DNA from: a virus
Direction: 5' to 3' (one strand)
Length of the DNA stretch: 41,337 bases
Virus record (IMG/VR): IMGVR_UViG_3300029624_000014
Location: 1 to 41,337 of that record
Under the pieces are notes generated by a model. The model was not told where the DNA came from. It saw only the letters and a program-made list of their open reading frames with translations, and ran no database searches. Both the position numbers and the translations under genes were made by a program. Of this stretch, positions 7,141 through 15,457 are shown piece after piece. Position 1 is the first letter of the stretch. Each line of letters begins with the position of its first letter.

Positions 7141-8152
7141 CGGTGAAAAGAAAGACCCGTTTGAGGGGTTTGTGAACGACGATGGTCTCTGGGACCCCAG
7201 CGCCGAAAGCGCTAAAAAGCCAAAAGTAAAAACGCCGGCGGACGAGGGTGCTCCTGACGAGGACGACGCCGAGGAGCCCACGGATGAGGAGCGCGTAGAA
7301 GATACTGCGGACGACGAAGAAAATACGTCCGAGGAAGATGGCGATGAAGGGGATGCGGCGGAAAGCGAAGACGACGCAGAAGAAAAACCCAAAAGCAAAA
7401 AACAGAAGAAAAAAAGCGTTGAACAGCGTATCCGCGAGCTAACATGGCAGCGTCGCGAGCAAGAGCGGGAGGCGCAAGCAGCCAAAAGCGAGTTGGACAG
7501 CGTGCGTGCTGAACTTGACACGCTCAAAAAAGAAATCAACGGGGACTTGACGAATGCCCCTGCCCAGAGTAAGTCAGGGCTAAAGAAGCCAGACCCTAAC
7601 GATCCAAAGTACCAATACGGGCAGTTCGACCCACAGTACGAAACGGATCGCGATGCGTATCTTGACAAGCTAGTCGAGGAGCGCATAAAATCGGCGACGG
7701 AACAAACTCGGCAAGCTGAGGCCGCTGCTCAAAAAGAGCAAGAATATCAGAAACGCACCGCTGACATGCAGCGCAAGGGCGTTGAAATGTTCGAAGATTT
7801 CGAACAATCACTAGCCCGCATCGAAAAAATGCCCTCTCTCGACCCGCAGGTCGCTGAGGAGCTACTAGCGTCCGAATACGCGGCACAAATCATCGACCAC
7901 GCCGCGAAGAACCCGGAAGAAATCTTCGAGTTGTCGGAGAAGTCTCAGCGGGAACAGCTTAAATATCTCGGAAAGCTAGAGGCTCGCTTCGAAACCAACG
8001 CTTCGGGCAAAAACAAGACAAAAACCAAGATCACGGGCGCAGCTCCCCCGCCTCCGCGGGCACGCGGCTCAGACAAAGCATCGGCGACCAAGAACGACGA
8101 GGATTTTGCGTCGCTCTGGGCGCGAAAAGGCGGCGACGCCAAAAGAAAATAG
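7133..8152 (+). CDS. Scaffolding protein
   Basis: 339 aa. ATG at 7133 is chosen because CAGGAGAGAAC precedes it; an in-frame upstream ATG lies deep in the portal gene. Residues 20-80 are extremely acidic (Asp/Glu with Ala, Pro and Ser), followed by a Lys block and a long coiled coil (about 100-270), then a Lys-rich C-terminus. An elongated helical protein with a charged C-terminus between portal and coat is the hallmark of P22-type scaffolds (303 aa in P22), which direct coat assembly and leave before packaging. Recognised by composition and position. Confidence 0.85.
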   Translation: MSDGEKKDPFEGFVNDDGLWDPSAESAKKPKVKTPADEGAPDEDDAEEPTDEERVEDTADDEENTSEEDGDEGDAAESEDDAEEKPKSKKQKKKSVEQRIRELTWQRREQEREAQAAKSELDSVRAELDTLKKEINGDLTNAPAQSKSGLKKPDPNDPKYQYGQFDPQYETDRDAYLDKLVEERIKSATEQTRQAEAAAQKEQEYQKRTADMQRKGVEMFEDFEQSLARIEKMPSLDPQVAEELLASEYAAQIIDHAAKNPEEIFELSEKSQREQLKYLGKLEARFETNASGKNKTKTKITGAAPPPPRARGSDKASATKNDEDFASLWARKGGDAKRK

Positions 8153-8192
8153 GCTAGCGTAAAAATGCGTTGGCCGTAGCAAAGGAAAGCAA

Positions 8193-9476
8193 ATGGCCAA
8201 CGCATTTAAGCTGACAAGCAAAGTAGCAACTAACGCGCTGCTTGTGCTTCTCAAAAACAACCTCGTTTTTGGTCGAAACGTCTCAACGCGCTATTCGCAG
8301 TATTTTGGCTCAAAAGCAGAAGCGCTGGGAGACACAATTTCGATCCGGAGGCATCCGGAGTTCATCGTCTCTAATGGCGCTGACTTTGTGAACCAAGACG
8401 TCGTGACCGGCTCGTCTACTGTGACGATCGACACTCAGCAGCACATCGGCATCACGTGGCAGCCGACTGACATTCCGCTGAACGTCGACGGCTTGCTTGA
8501 AGACGCCATTCTCAACGCTAAAATGGCTCAGCTTGCGCAGCGAATTGAAAGCACGATTGCGGACAAGCTGCTTGAGTTCCCGAGCTGGGTCGGCACGCCG
8601 GGCCAGACGGTCAACTCAGCGACCGACTTCCTCAAAGCGCCTCAGCGCCTAGACGAGTTCGCTGTGCCCCCGTCCGATCGTATTGGTGTGATGCCCCCGT
8701 CCGACTTCTACGCGACGGCTGGCTCGTTCACGACCCAGACGTTCTACGGGAATGACATCAACGACCGCGCGCTGATGAACGTTCGTCTTCCCATGATTGG
8801 CTCAGTACAGCCGTACATGGCGCAGACCACGGTTACGTTCACGACCGGCACGCGCGTCGCGGCGGACAGCACTGGCATCAAAGTCGCCGGCACGGGCCAG
8901 AACGTAAACTACTCGGCTGTGCGCGACACGTATCAGCAAACGCTGGACATTGACGGTCTTGAAGGTGGCTCGACGATCAAGCGAGGTGAAGTGTTCACGA
9001 TTGCTAATGTGTTCGCAGTCAACCCGCGTACGAAAGTGGCTTACCCGTACCTACAAGAGTTCGTGGTGCTCGAAGACGCCACCGCGGACAGTGCGGGAGC
9101 GGTTGAGCTTACGATTGCAAACCCGATCATCGCCGCAACGGGCGCAGACGAGACGCTGCGCACCAACACGGCGTTCCAGACGGTCTCCGCCGCGCCTGCC
9201 AATGACGCGGTTATCACGTTCAAAGGCTCCGCTTCAACCACGTACTCGACCCCCGTCGTGTACCACAAGGAAGCGATCCAAGCCTGCTTCGTGAAGCCGA
9301 CGAGGCCGTACGACGGCGAGTTCCAGTACGCCACGGACCCGGAAACGGGCATCACGATCCGTACTTACGCGTTCTCGAACGGTGCTTCCGACACGCACCA
9401 AGTCCGTTGCGACGTGCTGTATGGCATCACCAACTACGACCGACGTCTCGGCACGCGCCTGAGCGGCACGGCGTAA
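8193..9476 (+). CDS. Major coat protein, P22 gp5-like
   Basis: 427 aa, almost the length of P22 gp5 (430 aa). Preceded by AAAGGAAAGC at good spacing. The order of recognisable blocks follows gp5: an N-terminal helix, the SNTI/DTI-type strand, the 'PLNVDG' region where gp5 has its belt, a mid-chain TGIKVAGTG segment matching the start of the gp5 insertion domain, and a C-terminal pattern (VRCDVLYGITNYDRRLGTRLSGTA) aligning with the gp5 end. It forms the HK97-fold shell. Strong hairpins follow the stop. Confidence 0.92.
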   Translation: MANAFKLTSKVATNALLVLLKNNLVFGRNVSTRYSQYFGSKAEALGDTISIRRHPEFIVSNGADFVNQDVVTGSSTVTIDTQQHIGITWQPTDIPLNVDGLLEDAILNAKMAQLAQRIESTIADKLLEFPSWVGTPGQTVNSATDFLKAPQRLDEFAVPPSDRIGVMPPSDFYATAGSFTTQTFYGNDINDRALMNVRLPMIGSVQPYMAQTTVTFTTGTRVAADSTGIKVAGTGQNVNYSAVRDTYQQTLDIDGLEGGSTIKRGEVFTIANVFAVNPRTKVAYPYLQEFVVLEDATADSAGAVELTIANPIIAATGADETLRTNTAFQTVSAAPANDAVITFKGSASTTYSTPVVYHKEAIQACFVKPTRPYDGEFQYATDPETGITIRTYAFSNGASDTHQVRCDVLYGITNYDRRLGTRLSGTA

Positions 9477-9481
9477 TCTAT

Positions 9482-9506
9482 ACGTCAGCTTCTCTCCTGC
9501 TGACGT
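9482..9506 (+). other. Stem-loop after the coat gene
   Basis: ACGTCAGC (9482-9489) pairs perfectly with GCTGACGT (9499-9506). It has no T-tract and sits just ahead of a proper terminator, so it may protect the coat mRNA or assist termination. Confidence 0.55.
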
Positions 9507-9511
9507 GCCCG

Positions 9512-9547
9512 GCCGCCGCGAGGCTGATACCCTCGCGGCGGCTTTTT
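9512..9547 (+). terminator. Rho-independent terminator after the coat gene
   Basis: GCCGCCGCGAGG (9512-9523) pairs perfectly with CCTCGCGGCGGC (9531-9542) around seven bases, followed by TTTTT. This 12-bp GC-rich stem is a classic intrinsic terminator. It would lower expression of tail genes relative to coat. Confidence 0.9.
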
Positions 9548-9594
9548 CTTGCCGCAAAGAGCGGCGTGTGATAGTGCAAGCGTAGAGGTATACT

Positions 9595-10350
9595 ATGACC
9601 ACCGCGGCTGACATCATTAACGACGCTTACCGTGAAATTAACGTGGTGCCGCTTGGCCAGACACCTTCGACGGACCAGAGTTCGGAGGGGCTGCTCCTCC
9701 TTAACCGTTTGATTAATAATTGGTTTGGGCATGAGTTTAGCCAACTGCTTTACGATTGGCAGATACCTGCTCGAACGATTTCCGAAGGGTCCCGAGAAAA
9801 TCCACGAGACCCTTACGACGAGAGACAAAGCCCCGGCATAAACCCGTACCCCGACGCACAGTCGCGGGTGCTTGTGTCGGCGACTACAAACACGACAATC
9901 TTCATGCCGGAATACCCAAGCAACGGAGCACGCATTCGTGTCGTCAATCAAGGCTCCACGGTAAACCTTACTCTTAACGCCAACAGGAGGTTAATTGAGG
10001 ACGCTGCAAGCGTTGTCGTTGACCTTAGCTCCGTTGACGAGCGCGAATGGTTTTATCGCGCAGACAAAGGAAACTGGGTTCGTCGAGCTGACCTGGCTGG
10101 CGACGACGAGCAGCCTTTTGCTCCTGAGTTTGATGACCTGCTTGTGGCGGGCCTCGCTATCAGTCTCGCCCCGCGCTATGAGAAAGACGTTTCGAACGTC
10201 ACCGCCAGCAAATACCTACAAGACCTCAATCGTTTCCGCGCCGCCTACAAGCAGTACACGCAGGTCCAAACGCAATGGAATGTTAGCGCTTCGCAGTCTT
10301 ACCGTGTTGACGATGGTTTCTTTGGTAACTTCATCGGCGGGGGTTATTAG
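9595..10350 (+). CDS. P22 gp4-like head-to-tail adaptor with extra beta-rich domain
   Basis: 251 aa. The N-terminus (AADIINDAYREINVV, then GLLLLNRLINNWF) matches the helical pattern of the gp4 tail accessory family, which binds the portal ring first during tail assembly. P22 gp4 is 166 aa; the surplus appears as a beta-rich segment (about residues 85-160, with strands such as GARIRVVNQG and VNLTLNANRR). The family helices resume near residue 175. The stop TAG overlaps the next GTG (TAGTG). Assigned from motif and from its place after the coat and before gp10. Confidence 0.75.
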   Translation: MTTAADIINDAYREINVVPLGQTPSTDQSSEGLLLLNRLINNWFGHEFSQLLYDWQIPARTISEGSRENPRDPYDERQSPGINPYPDAQSRVLVSATTNTTIFMPEYPSNGARIRVVNQGSTVNLTLNANRRLIEDAASVVVDLSSVDEREWFYRADKGNWVRRADLAGDDEQPFAPEFDDLLVAGLAISLAPRYEKDVSNVTASKYLQDLNRFRAAYKQYTQVQTQWNVSASQSYRVDDGFFGNFIGGGY

Positions 10351-11192
10351 TGCGCATACCACTATACCCTAGTATCGACGGTCGCTCTTATGCGCAAATG
10401 CCTTTCTTGCCTTTGCTCAACCGCTTCTATGAGCAAAACCCAACTAATCGGGTAGACGGCGTTTCTCTGTTGTCAAGGCCTTTTACTGACCCTCTCGTCG
10501 AAGTAGGCGAAGGTCCTATAAGAACGCTCGCCACGTTAAAAGGCGCTTTTGATAACGCGTTATTTGCGGTGTCGGGCAACGCGTTTTTTCGTATTGACCC
10601 TGACCTAACAACTACGCAGATTACGGGCACGATAGCGGGAGACGGCGTACCTCAAATAGCTATTCGCTCAGACGCGGTGTTTGTCTGTGACGGCACTACC
10701 TTGCAATTTTATGACGGCATGACGGCATCGTTGCAAGCTATCGCTACGCCAGACAGCGTTGGTATTGTGTCTATTGACATACTTGCACAACACGTACTTT
10801 GCGTGCAATCGAACTCTCAGCGGTTTTACTGGATTACCCCCGGCGAAACGACCATAGACAGCCTTAATTTTGCTGAAGCAGAACAAATACCGGATGAAAT
10901 TATCCGTGTACGTGTAGTGAACGATGTGGCTTGGATGTTTGGGGAGCGGTCCACGGAGCAATGGTATGCTAACCCCGCGGCGACGGACGAAACTCTGCGC
11001 TTTCTTAGACAAGAGGGTTCTGCTTTTTCACGAGGCATCGTCGAGGGCACAGATGCTGAAATTGACAACGTAGTAATGGTGGTGGGGGACGACGGCCGGG
11101 TGTACCAAGTCGCAGGTACGCCTACCCGCGTCAGCAACCACTACGTAGAGCAGCAAATCAGGGAAGCCCTAAAGGCGCAGCGCGATGGCTAA
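10350..11192 (+). CDS. Tail hub (gp10-like), N-terminal half of a split protein
   Basis: 280 aa, similar in pattern to the first part of the P22 gp10 packaged-DNA stabilisation family: repeated beta-propeller-like strands (ALFAVSGNAFFRI, AIRSDAVFVCDGTTLQFYDG, IDILAQHVLCVQSN) and the characteristic DVAWMFGERSTEQWYAN motif, corresponding to FIVCFGSSTIEYF in gp10. It ends soon after VGDDGRVYQVAG and SNHYVEQQIREAL, where gp10 has its VYIIG and SIEKIIRS segments and would continue for about 200 more residues. Those residues are in the next gene. P22 gp10 forms the hexameric hub below gp4. The start is GTG. Confidence 0.82.
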   Translation: MRIPLYPSIDGRSYAQMPFLPLLNRFYEQNPTNRVDGVSLLSRPFTDPLVEVGEGPIRTLATLKGAFDNALFAVSGNAFFRIDPDLTTTQITGTIAGDGVPQIAIRSDAVFVCDGTTLQFYDGMTASLQAIATPDSVGIVSIDILAQHVLCVQSNSQRFYWITPGETTIDSLNFAEAEQIPDEIIRVRVVNDVAWMFGERSTEQWYANPAATDETLRFLRQEGSAFSRGIVEGTDAEIDNVVMVVGDDGRVYQVAGTPTRVSNHYVEQQIREALKAQRDG

Positions 11193-12507
11193 TCCTCCGA
11201 CATTTTCAAATGTTCAGTTGCTGTTGAATTTCGACGGCAACACCACGGACCTCAGTTCGAACGCGCGCACGCCCGACAGCGCTGCGGGCTCCGTAGGCCT
11301 TGTGGGGTTTGCAGCAGACATTGCTTCTACGTCTGCTATGGCGACGGCCGTCGCCAAATTTGGACAAGCGCTAGTAAGGTCTGGCGACAGCGAGACTATG
11401 GGGGTGGGGTATGGCTACGACTATACTAGTGGTGACCTTGTCCCAAGCGAGGGGGAAGACTTTACGTGCGAATTTTGGCTGTCTTCTCTGGAAGCCTTCT
11501 CAGGAGTGCAGGGCATTGTCATTGATGGCGGCGGCCTTCGCATACGGATCACGCACTTTGCGACTAAGTCATTTGAAGCAAGAGTAGCAGGTGCCTCGGC
11601 AACAGTTGACCTTGTCTACAATTTTGGCAGCGATGATCCGTTCGATGACGGCGCGTCTCATTTCTACGTTTTCCAGAAAGAAGGCTCGACTTACTCTATA
11701 TGGTTTGACGGAACGCGCGTCGCGCAAGATACGCAGCCCAGCCAGCTCGATCTCGGTGAGACGGGCACTATTTACATTGGCGGCGATAGCTCAGCGTCTA
11801 ATAACTCGTATGCGGGCGCTTTCGACAGTTTGCGTATTACAAAGGAAGCGGTGTACGAAGGTTCCCCCGCATCAATTCCCGTTCCAACATCCCCTTTTCC
11901 GTCGGGCATTCCTGAAAGCGACGATCTACGACAGCGAGCGTGGCAGTTTACTTTTGACGGACATCCTTTTTATGTCCTGCGGCTAGGGAACACGTCCACA
12001 CTAGTCTATGACTTGCTAACGGGGCAGTGGGCTGAGTGGGAGACTGACGGATACGACACTTGGAACGCAAACAACGGTCTCGATGACTGGGAAGGGTACC
12101 CTGTCGCAGGCGATGGCGACGACGGCAATATATACCGCGTAAGTGCGGATGCGGACGTTACAAACGACCAAGGCTCTCTTGACATTCAACGGCGCATAAG
12201 TGCGATCATCCCGCACACGGGCACCAACTGGGCTTCACAAGGAGATTTGCGCGTGTCCGCTAGTGTCGGTGACCCTGTAGATACCGATATTGACTTGGAG
12301 CTTAGCTGGAGCGACGATCAAGGACAGACTTACACAACGCAGACAATTTTGCTTGAACAAAGCGCGTTTCGCCAAATGCTGTGGTTTCAGTCATTAGGCT
12401 CTTTTCAGTCGCCGGGGCGCGTAGTACGGATTAGCGACAAAGGCGGCTTAGTGCGTATCGACGGAATTGACGCGGACCTAAGAGGTATTGACGTTGGCTC
12501 GAATTGA
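11185..12507 (+). CDS. LamG-like lectin domain fused to the C-terminal half of the gp10-like hub
   Basis: 440 aa. Residues 1 to about 228 form a concanavalin/LamG-type jelly roll: LLLNFDGN, FTCEFWLS, STYSIWFDGTRVA, TIYIGGDSS and FDSLRITK are the usual strand signatures. After a Pro-rich linker, residues 243-440 resume the gp10 family exactly where the previous gene stopped: FTFDGHPFYVLRL, STLVYDLLTGQW, and late strands corresponding to the gp10 C-terminus. The start ATG overlaps the previous stop by eight bases, with AAAGG eight bases upstream, so it can be translated independently. Together the two genes supply one hub plus a displayed lectin-like domain. Confidence 0.8.
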   Translation: MANPPTFSNVQLLLNFDGNTTDLSSNARTPDSAAGSVGLVGFAADIASTSAMATAVAKFGQALVRSGDSETMGVGYGYDYTSGDLVPSEGEDFTCEFWLSSLEAFSGVQGIVIDGGGLRIRITHFATKSFEARVAGASATVDLVYNFGSDDPFDDGASHFYVFQKEGSTYSIWFDGTRVAQDTQPSQLDLGETGTIYIGGDSSASNNSYAGAFDSLRITKEAVYEGSPASIPVPTSPFPSGIPESDDLRQRAWQFTFDGHPFYVLRLGNTSTLVYDLLTGQWAEWETDGYDTWNANNGLDDWEGYPVAGDGDDGNIYRVSADADVTNDQGSLDIQRRISAIIPHTGTNWASQGDLRVSASVGDPVDTDIDLELSWSDDQGQTYTTQTILLEQSAFRQMLWFQSLGSFQSPGRVVRISDKGGLVRIDGIDADLRGIDVGSN

Positions 12508-13744
12508 CCCGCTGCGGTTTAATACTCCGTTAACGGACGGAGACCGCTATCCTTCTCAGCAATTTCTCAGGCAGTGGAACCAGCAAATTGCGGTAAACAC
12601 CGAGGTTACAGGCGATGTCGCGTTTTTGCAAGATGAAATTGAAGACATTCAAGACGTTGATATAGTCGCCGGAACAGGCCTCGAAGGGGGTGGAAACATA
12701 GCAGGCCCCGGCAACGTCACACTTAATCTCGAAGATACGGCGGTCACGCCGGGCTCTTACACACTAGCCTCCATAACGGTAGACCAGCAGGGCCGTCTCA
12801 CGGCGGCTTCGTCCGGCGCAGTGCCCATCGAAGACGACGGCACGCCGGGGGGGAGCGCTTCGACGTTCAATTTTGGCTCTGGTGTCGATGCCTCAGTCGA
12901 TAGCGCTGGAACAGTAACTATTACAGTTCCCGGAGGCTCGGGAGGTGTTGACATTGAAGACGACGGATCGCCAGTTGCAACGGGTGTCACCACCTTAAAT
13001 TTTGGCACCAATCTCACGGCAACGGTAGACAGCGCTAGTGTCGTTACGATCGCAGCGTCGGGGAGCGGGGGAGGTGTTGACATTGAAGACGACGGATCGC
13101 CAGTTGCAGCGGGTGTCACCACCTTAAATTTTGGCACGGACCTCGATGCGACCGCAGACAGTGCTGGCGTCGTCACTGTTGCGTTCGGAGGCTCAGCGGG
13201 GGGCTCTGGACCTTGGGAGTTGGTTACGTCGCTTGCTGTTACGAGCGCGCAAACTAACATTGACGTTCCGTTTACGGACACGACGGCGGATGTGTTTCGA
13301 ATTTGTGGGTTTATACGCGCAAATGATAATAACGGGGTTAGTTTTTTCGGGCAGTTCACGGATGACAATTTTTCATCAGTGATAGGCGGAAACTACAACA
13401 ACCGAGGCGTTATTCTTTACGACGGCGGCGTTTCTGCAAATCGAAAAGGTGGCGATCGTTGCTGGTTTACAACTGATGAAGTTTCAAATGATGCGGAAAG
13501 GCTGACTTATCTAGACTTGTTGTTTTTTCGGCCCGGCGATAGCTCGACGTGGACGCAGTATTATGGGGAATGCTGGGGGCCTTTCGACAGCAATAGCGGA
13601 ACGCGTAACTGGCGTGTACAAGGCCGCCTAGCCACGACGGACGTGGTCGACGGCATCCGCCTGCGCCTCACAGCTAACGGGGGCTCAGGGTCGTCCGATT
13701 TTGCGGAAGCTCAGCTCCGTTTGTATAAGCAGTTCTACGCATGA
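12494..13744 (+). CDS. Tail fibre protein with tandem beta modules
   Basis: 416 aa from TTG at 12494, which has AAGAGG eight bases upstream; TTG at 12488 is in frame but too close. Residues 1-60 are a likely attachment region with a short coiled coil. A classic fibre motif follows (VAGTGLEGGGNI ... VTPGSYTLASITVDQQGRLTAAS). Then come three modules of about 43 residues starting (V)xIEDDGxP and ending in Gly/Ser, and a C-terminal jelly-roll-like head (about 245-416). It follows gp10 where P22 has its needle gp26, and probably contributes receptor binding. No endoglycosidase tailspike was seen elsewhere. Confidence 0.75.
   Translation: MARIDPLRFNTPLTDGDRYPSQQFLRQWNQQIAVNTEVTGDVAFLQDEIEDIQDVDIVAGTGLEGGGNIAGPGNVTLNLEDTAVTPGSYTLASITVDQQGRLTAASSGAVPIEDDGTPGGSASTFNFGSGVDASVDSAGTVTITVPGGSGGVDIEDDGSPVATGVTTLNFGTNLTATVDSASVVTIAASGSGGGVDIEDDGSPVAAGVTTLNFGTDLDATADSAGVVTVAFGGSAGGSGPWELVTSLAVTSAQTNIDVPFTDTTADVFRICGFIRANDNNGVSFFGQFTDDNFSSVIGGNYNNRGVILYDGGVSANRKGGDRCWFTTDEVSNDAERLTYLDLLFFRPGDSSTWTQYYGECWGPFDSNSGTRNWRVQGRLATTDVVDGIRLRLTANGGSGSSDFAEAQLRLYKQFYA
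12941..13137 (+). repeat. Near-identical 68-bp direct repeat within the fibre gene
   Basis: Bases 12941-13008 and 13070-13137 match at 67 of 68 positions, 129 bp apart, within the second and third fibre modules. The rest of each module has diverged. This is recent or gene-converted duplication that could vary fibre length. Confidence 0.9.
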
Positions 13745-14316
13745 CGACGGTGCTTATAATTGGAGGCGGTCCTAGCGTTCGAGACATTGACCTAGAAGAA
13801 GCGCAGCATATCGATACGCTCGCCGTAAACAACGCATGGGAGATAGCGCCGTGGGCGTACGCCATGGTTTTTGGGGATAGCCGATGGTGGGTAGGCTGGG
13901 GCAACGGAGAGCGTGTATTGAAGAACTTCAAAGGGCGTATAATCTCCACCAACAAAGGCATCGGAGACCCTCCACGCGTCGAGTATTATGATGTCAGCAA
14001 CGACTACACAGACCTCGACAAGGACACCGCCTTGCAAGGGCCTGACAGCGGCTCCAAAGCTATCAGTTTCGCGTACCGTCACATGCAAGCAAGCACAATC
14101 TTGCTCGCCGGCTTCGATCTAGCAGTCGGCAAAGATGGCAGGACACACTGGCATACGCGCCACCAAGCCCCAGTACAGAAGGGCGCTTTGGCGAATTTCG
14201 CTGAAAAACAGGCGGCGCTATACCGAGAACTGCGTGACCGTGGCGTTGACATTTTCAGGGTGACACAGCCCGGCTTAGAGGCTATTCCTTACCGTTGTCT
14301 TGAGAGTTTCCTGTGA
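13741..14316 (+). CDS. DUF115/MptE-like Rossmann protein
   Basis: 191 aa. The N-terminus TTVLIIGGGPSVRDID is the Gly-rich loop seen in the MptE-like/DUF115 family, which includes 6-hydroxymethylpterin pyrophosphokinase-like and Maf-type glycosyltransferase-like proteins. Further signatures are the AVNNAW strand, GPDSGSKAISFAY (the conserved SG..A block) and ILLAGFDL. It overlaps the fibre gene by ATGA and the next gene by GTGA. Homologues occur in other phage tail regions without known function. Transfer of a nucleotide-activated group to a virion protein or host glycan is a possibility, not shown. Confidence 0.65.
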   Translation: MTTVLIIGGGPSVRDIDLEEAQHIDTLAVNNAWEIAPWAYAMVFGDSRWWVGWGNGERVLKNFKGRIISTNKGIGDPPRVEYYDVSNDYTDLDKDTALQGPDSGSKAISFAYRHMQASTILLAGFDLAVGKDGRTHWHTRHQAPVQKGALANFAEKQAALYRELRDRGVDIFRVTQPGLEAIPYRCLESFL

Positions 14317-14756
14317 CAGTCTGGCGCACCGTTAACTCTAAATTCGTCAACGACTGGGTGAACCGCTCAGAAATACTTCCCTACGTGACGCCCCCGCAGC
14401 TATCAGTCGATAAACTAGATATAACTAGCGCCGTCGAGGATCGCGAAACGCTCTGGCTAGTTTACGGGGACGCCATGGCCGTTTTTTCGCCGCTTGGTGA
14501 CCGCGAGTACGACGGGCACTACTTGTTCAAATCTTCTTGTCGTGGAAAAAAAGCGCTATTCGCTGCGCAGAAACTGCTTGACGAGGTGTTTACAAGATAC
14601 CGCGCGCTCGCTATTGTCGGCCGTATTTCGCGAGACAACCGCGCTGCGCGCTATATTACGCGTGCTTTAGGCTTTCACCCCACAGGTGCCGACCTGTCAG
14701 ACGGCTACGTTGAATACCGCTTGGAGCGCACGCAGTGGGAAACATCTTTGGACTAG
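14313..14756 (+). CDS. GNAT-like protein, P22 gp14 position
   Basis: 147 aa. The C-terminal block SRDNRAARYITRALGF is the signature end of GNAT acetyltransferases (N.aA...y.r.GF), and the strand pattern LWLVYGDAMAVFSPL ... DGHYLFKSSCRGKKAL fits a small GNAT fold. In P22 the gene just before the ejection proteins encodes gp14, a small protein of related type, and T7 gp13 holds a similar place. It may aid assembly of ejection proteins rather than act as an enzyme. GTG start, GTGA overlap. Confidence 0.65.
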   Translation: MTVWRTVNSKFVNDWVNRSEILPYVTPPQLSVDKLDITSAVEDRETLWLVYGDAMAVFSPLGDREYDGHYLFKSSCRGKKALFAAQKLLDEVFTRYRALAIVGRISRDNRAARYITRALGFHPTGADLSDGYVEYRLERTQWETSLD

Positions 14757-15448
14757 GAAGGGGCCGCGAAAACGCCGGCTACGCCCTCAAGGGCTTCAAC
14801 TACCTTCGAGACAATCCTGTCATCAACCAAGCGCAAGGTGTTGGTCAAGGAGCCACGGGGCTGCTTGCCGGCGCACTAGGCGTGCCCGGCTACGGAGGTG
14901 GCTCTCCGACAAGCGGGGGCGGGGGCGGCTTCAACCCTTCTGCGTATCTTGAGGCTAACCCTGACGTTGCGCAAGCGTTCGCCACGAACCCCGGCCCTGC
15001 CAATGAGATTGGCATTACGTCCCCCGAGCAGTGGGCTCAATACCACTACGAGACGCATGGCATGAACGAAGGGCGTCCAACTGGAATGTCGGGAGGAGCC
15101 AGCGCATCTGGAGGGGCGGCGGGCGGCAGCGGTAATCCAGCTTTTGACGCATTCCAGCGTTCTACAGGCTATCAGGCGCGTCTACGTGACGGCACCAACG
15201 CAATCACAGGGTCCGCCGCCACCCGAGGCATGCTAAATTCTGGGGCGACGTTGAAAGCTCTAAACCAATTTGGACAAGAGCAAGCGCAGCAGTCTTTCAA
15301 CGACTATCTCGGTCTTCTTGGCGGCTTGTCTTCGCAAGGGCTGCAAGCGGCGACTGCTGTAGGCGAGGAGGGCACTGAGGGCGGCGTTAAGGCGGCGAAG
15401 ACGCAGCCCGAAACAAAAGGCATCTTCGGACGCCTTATCAACATTTAA
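14735..15448 (+). CDS. DNA ejection protein, P22 gp7-like
   Basis: 237 aa from GTG inside the previous gene. The second half carries a widespread ejection protein pattern: AFQRSTGYQARLRDGTNAI, SAATRGMLNSGATLKAL, then a Gln-rich helix and DYLGLLGGLSSQG. P22 gp7 is 229 aa and first of three ejection proteins, as here. Between Gly-rich linkers, residues 66-114 form an extra module, FNPSAYLEANPDVAQAF ending HYETHGMNEGR, like the YLxxNPDV repeat of bacterial secreted proteins. It would leave the capsid and enter the host envelope ahead of DNA. Confidence 0.75.
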   Translation: MGNIFGLGRGRENAGYALKGFNYLRDNPVINQAQGVGQGATGLLAGALGVPGYGGGSPTSGGGGGFNPSAYLEANPDVAQAFATNPGPANEIGITSPEQWAQYHYETHGMNEGRPTGMSGGASASGGAAGGSGNPAFDAFQRSTGYQARLRDGTNAITGSAATRGMLNSGATLKALNQFGQEQAQQSFNDYLGLLGGLSSQGLQAATAVGEEGTEGGVKAAKTQPETKGIFGRLINI

Positions 15449-15457
15449 GGTAATCGC

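Noticed and set aside
7099-7686. 195-codon minus-strand Ser-rich frame
   Set aside because: Mirror image of the acidic scaffold codons; low-complexity Ser runs arise from the opposite strand.
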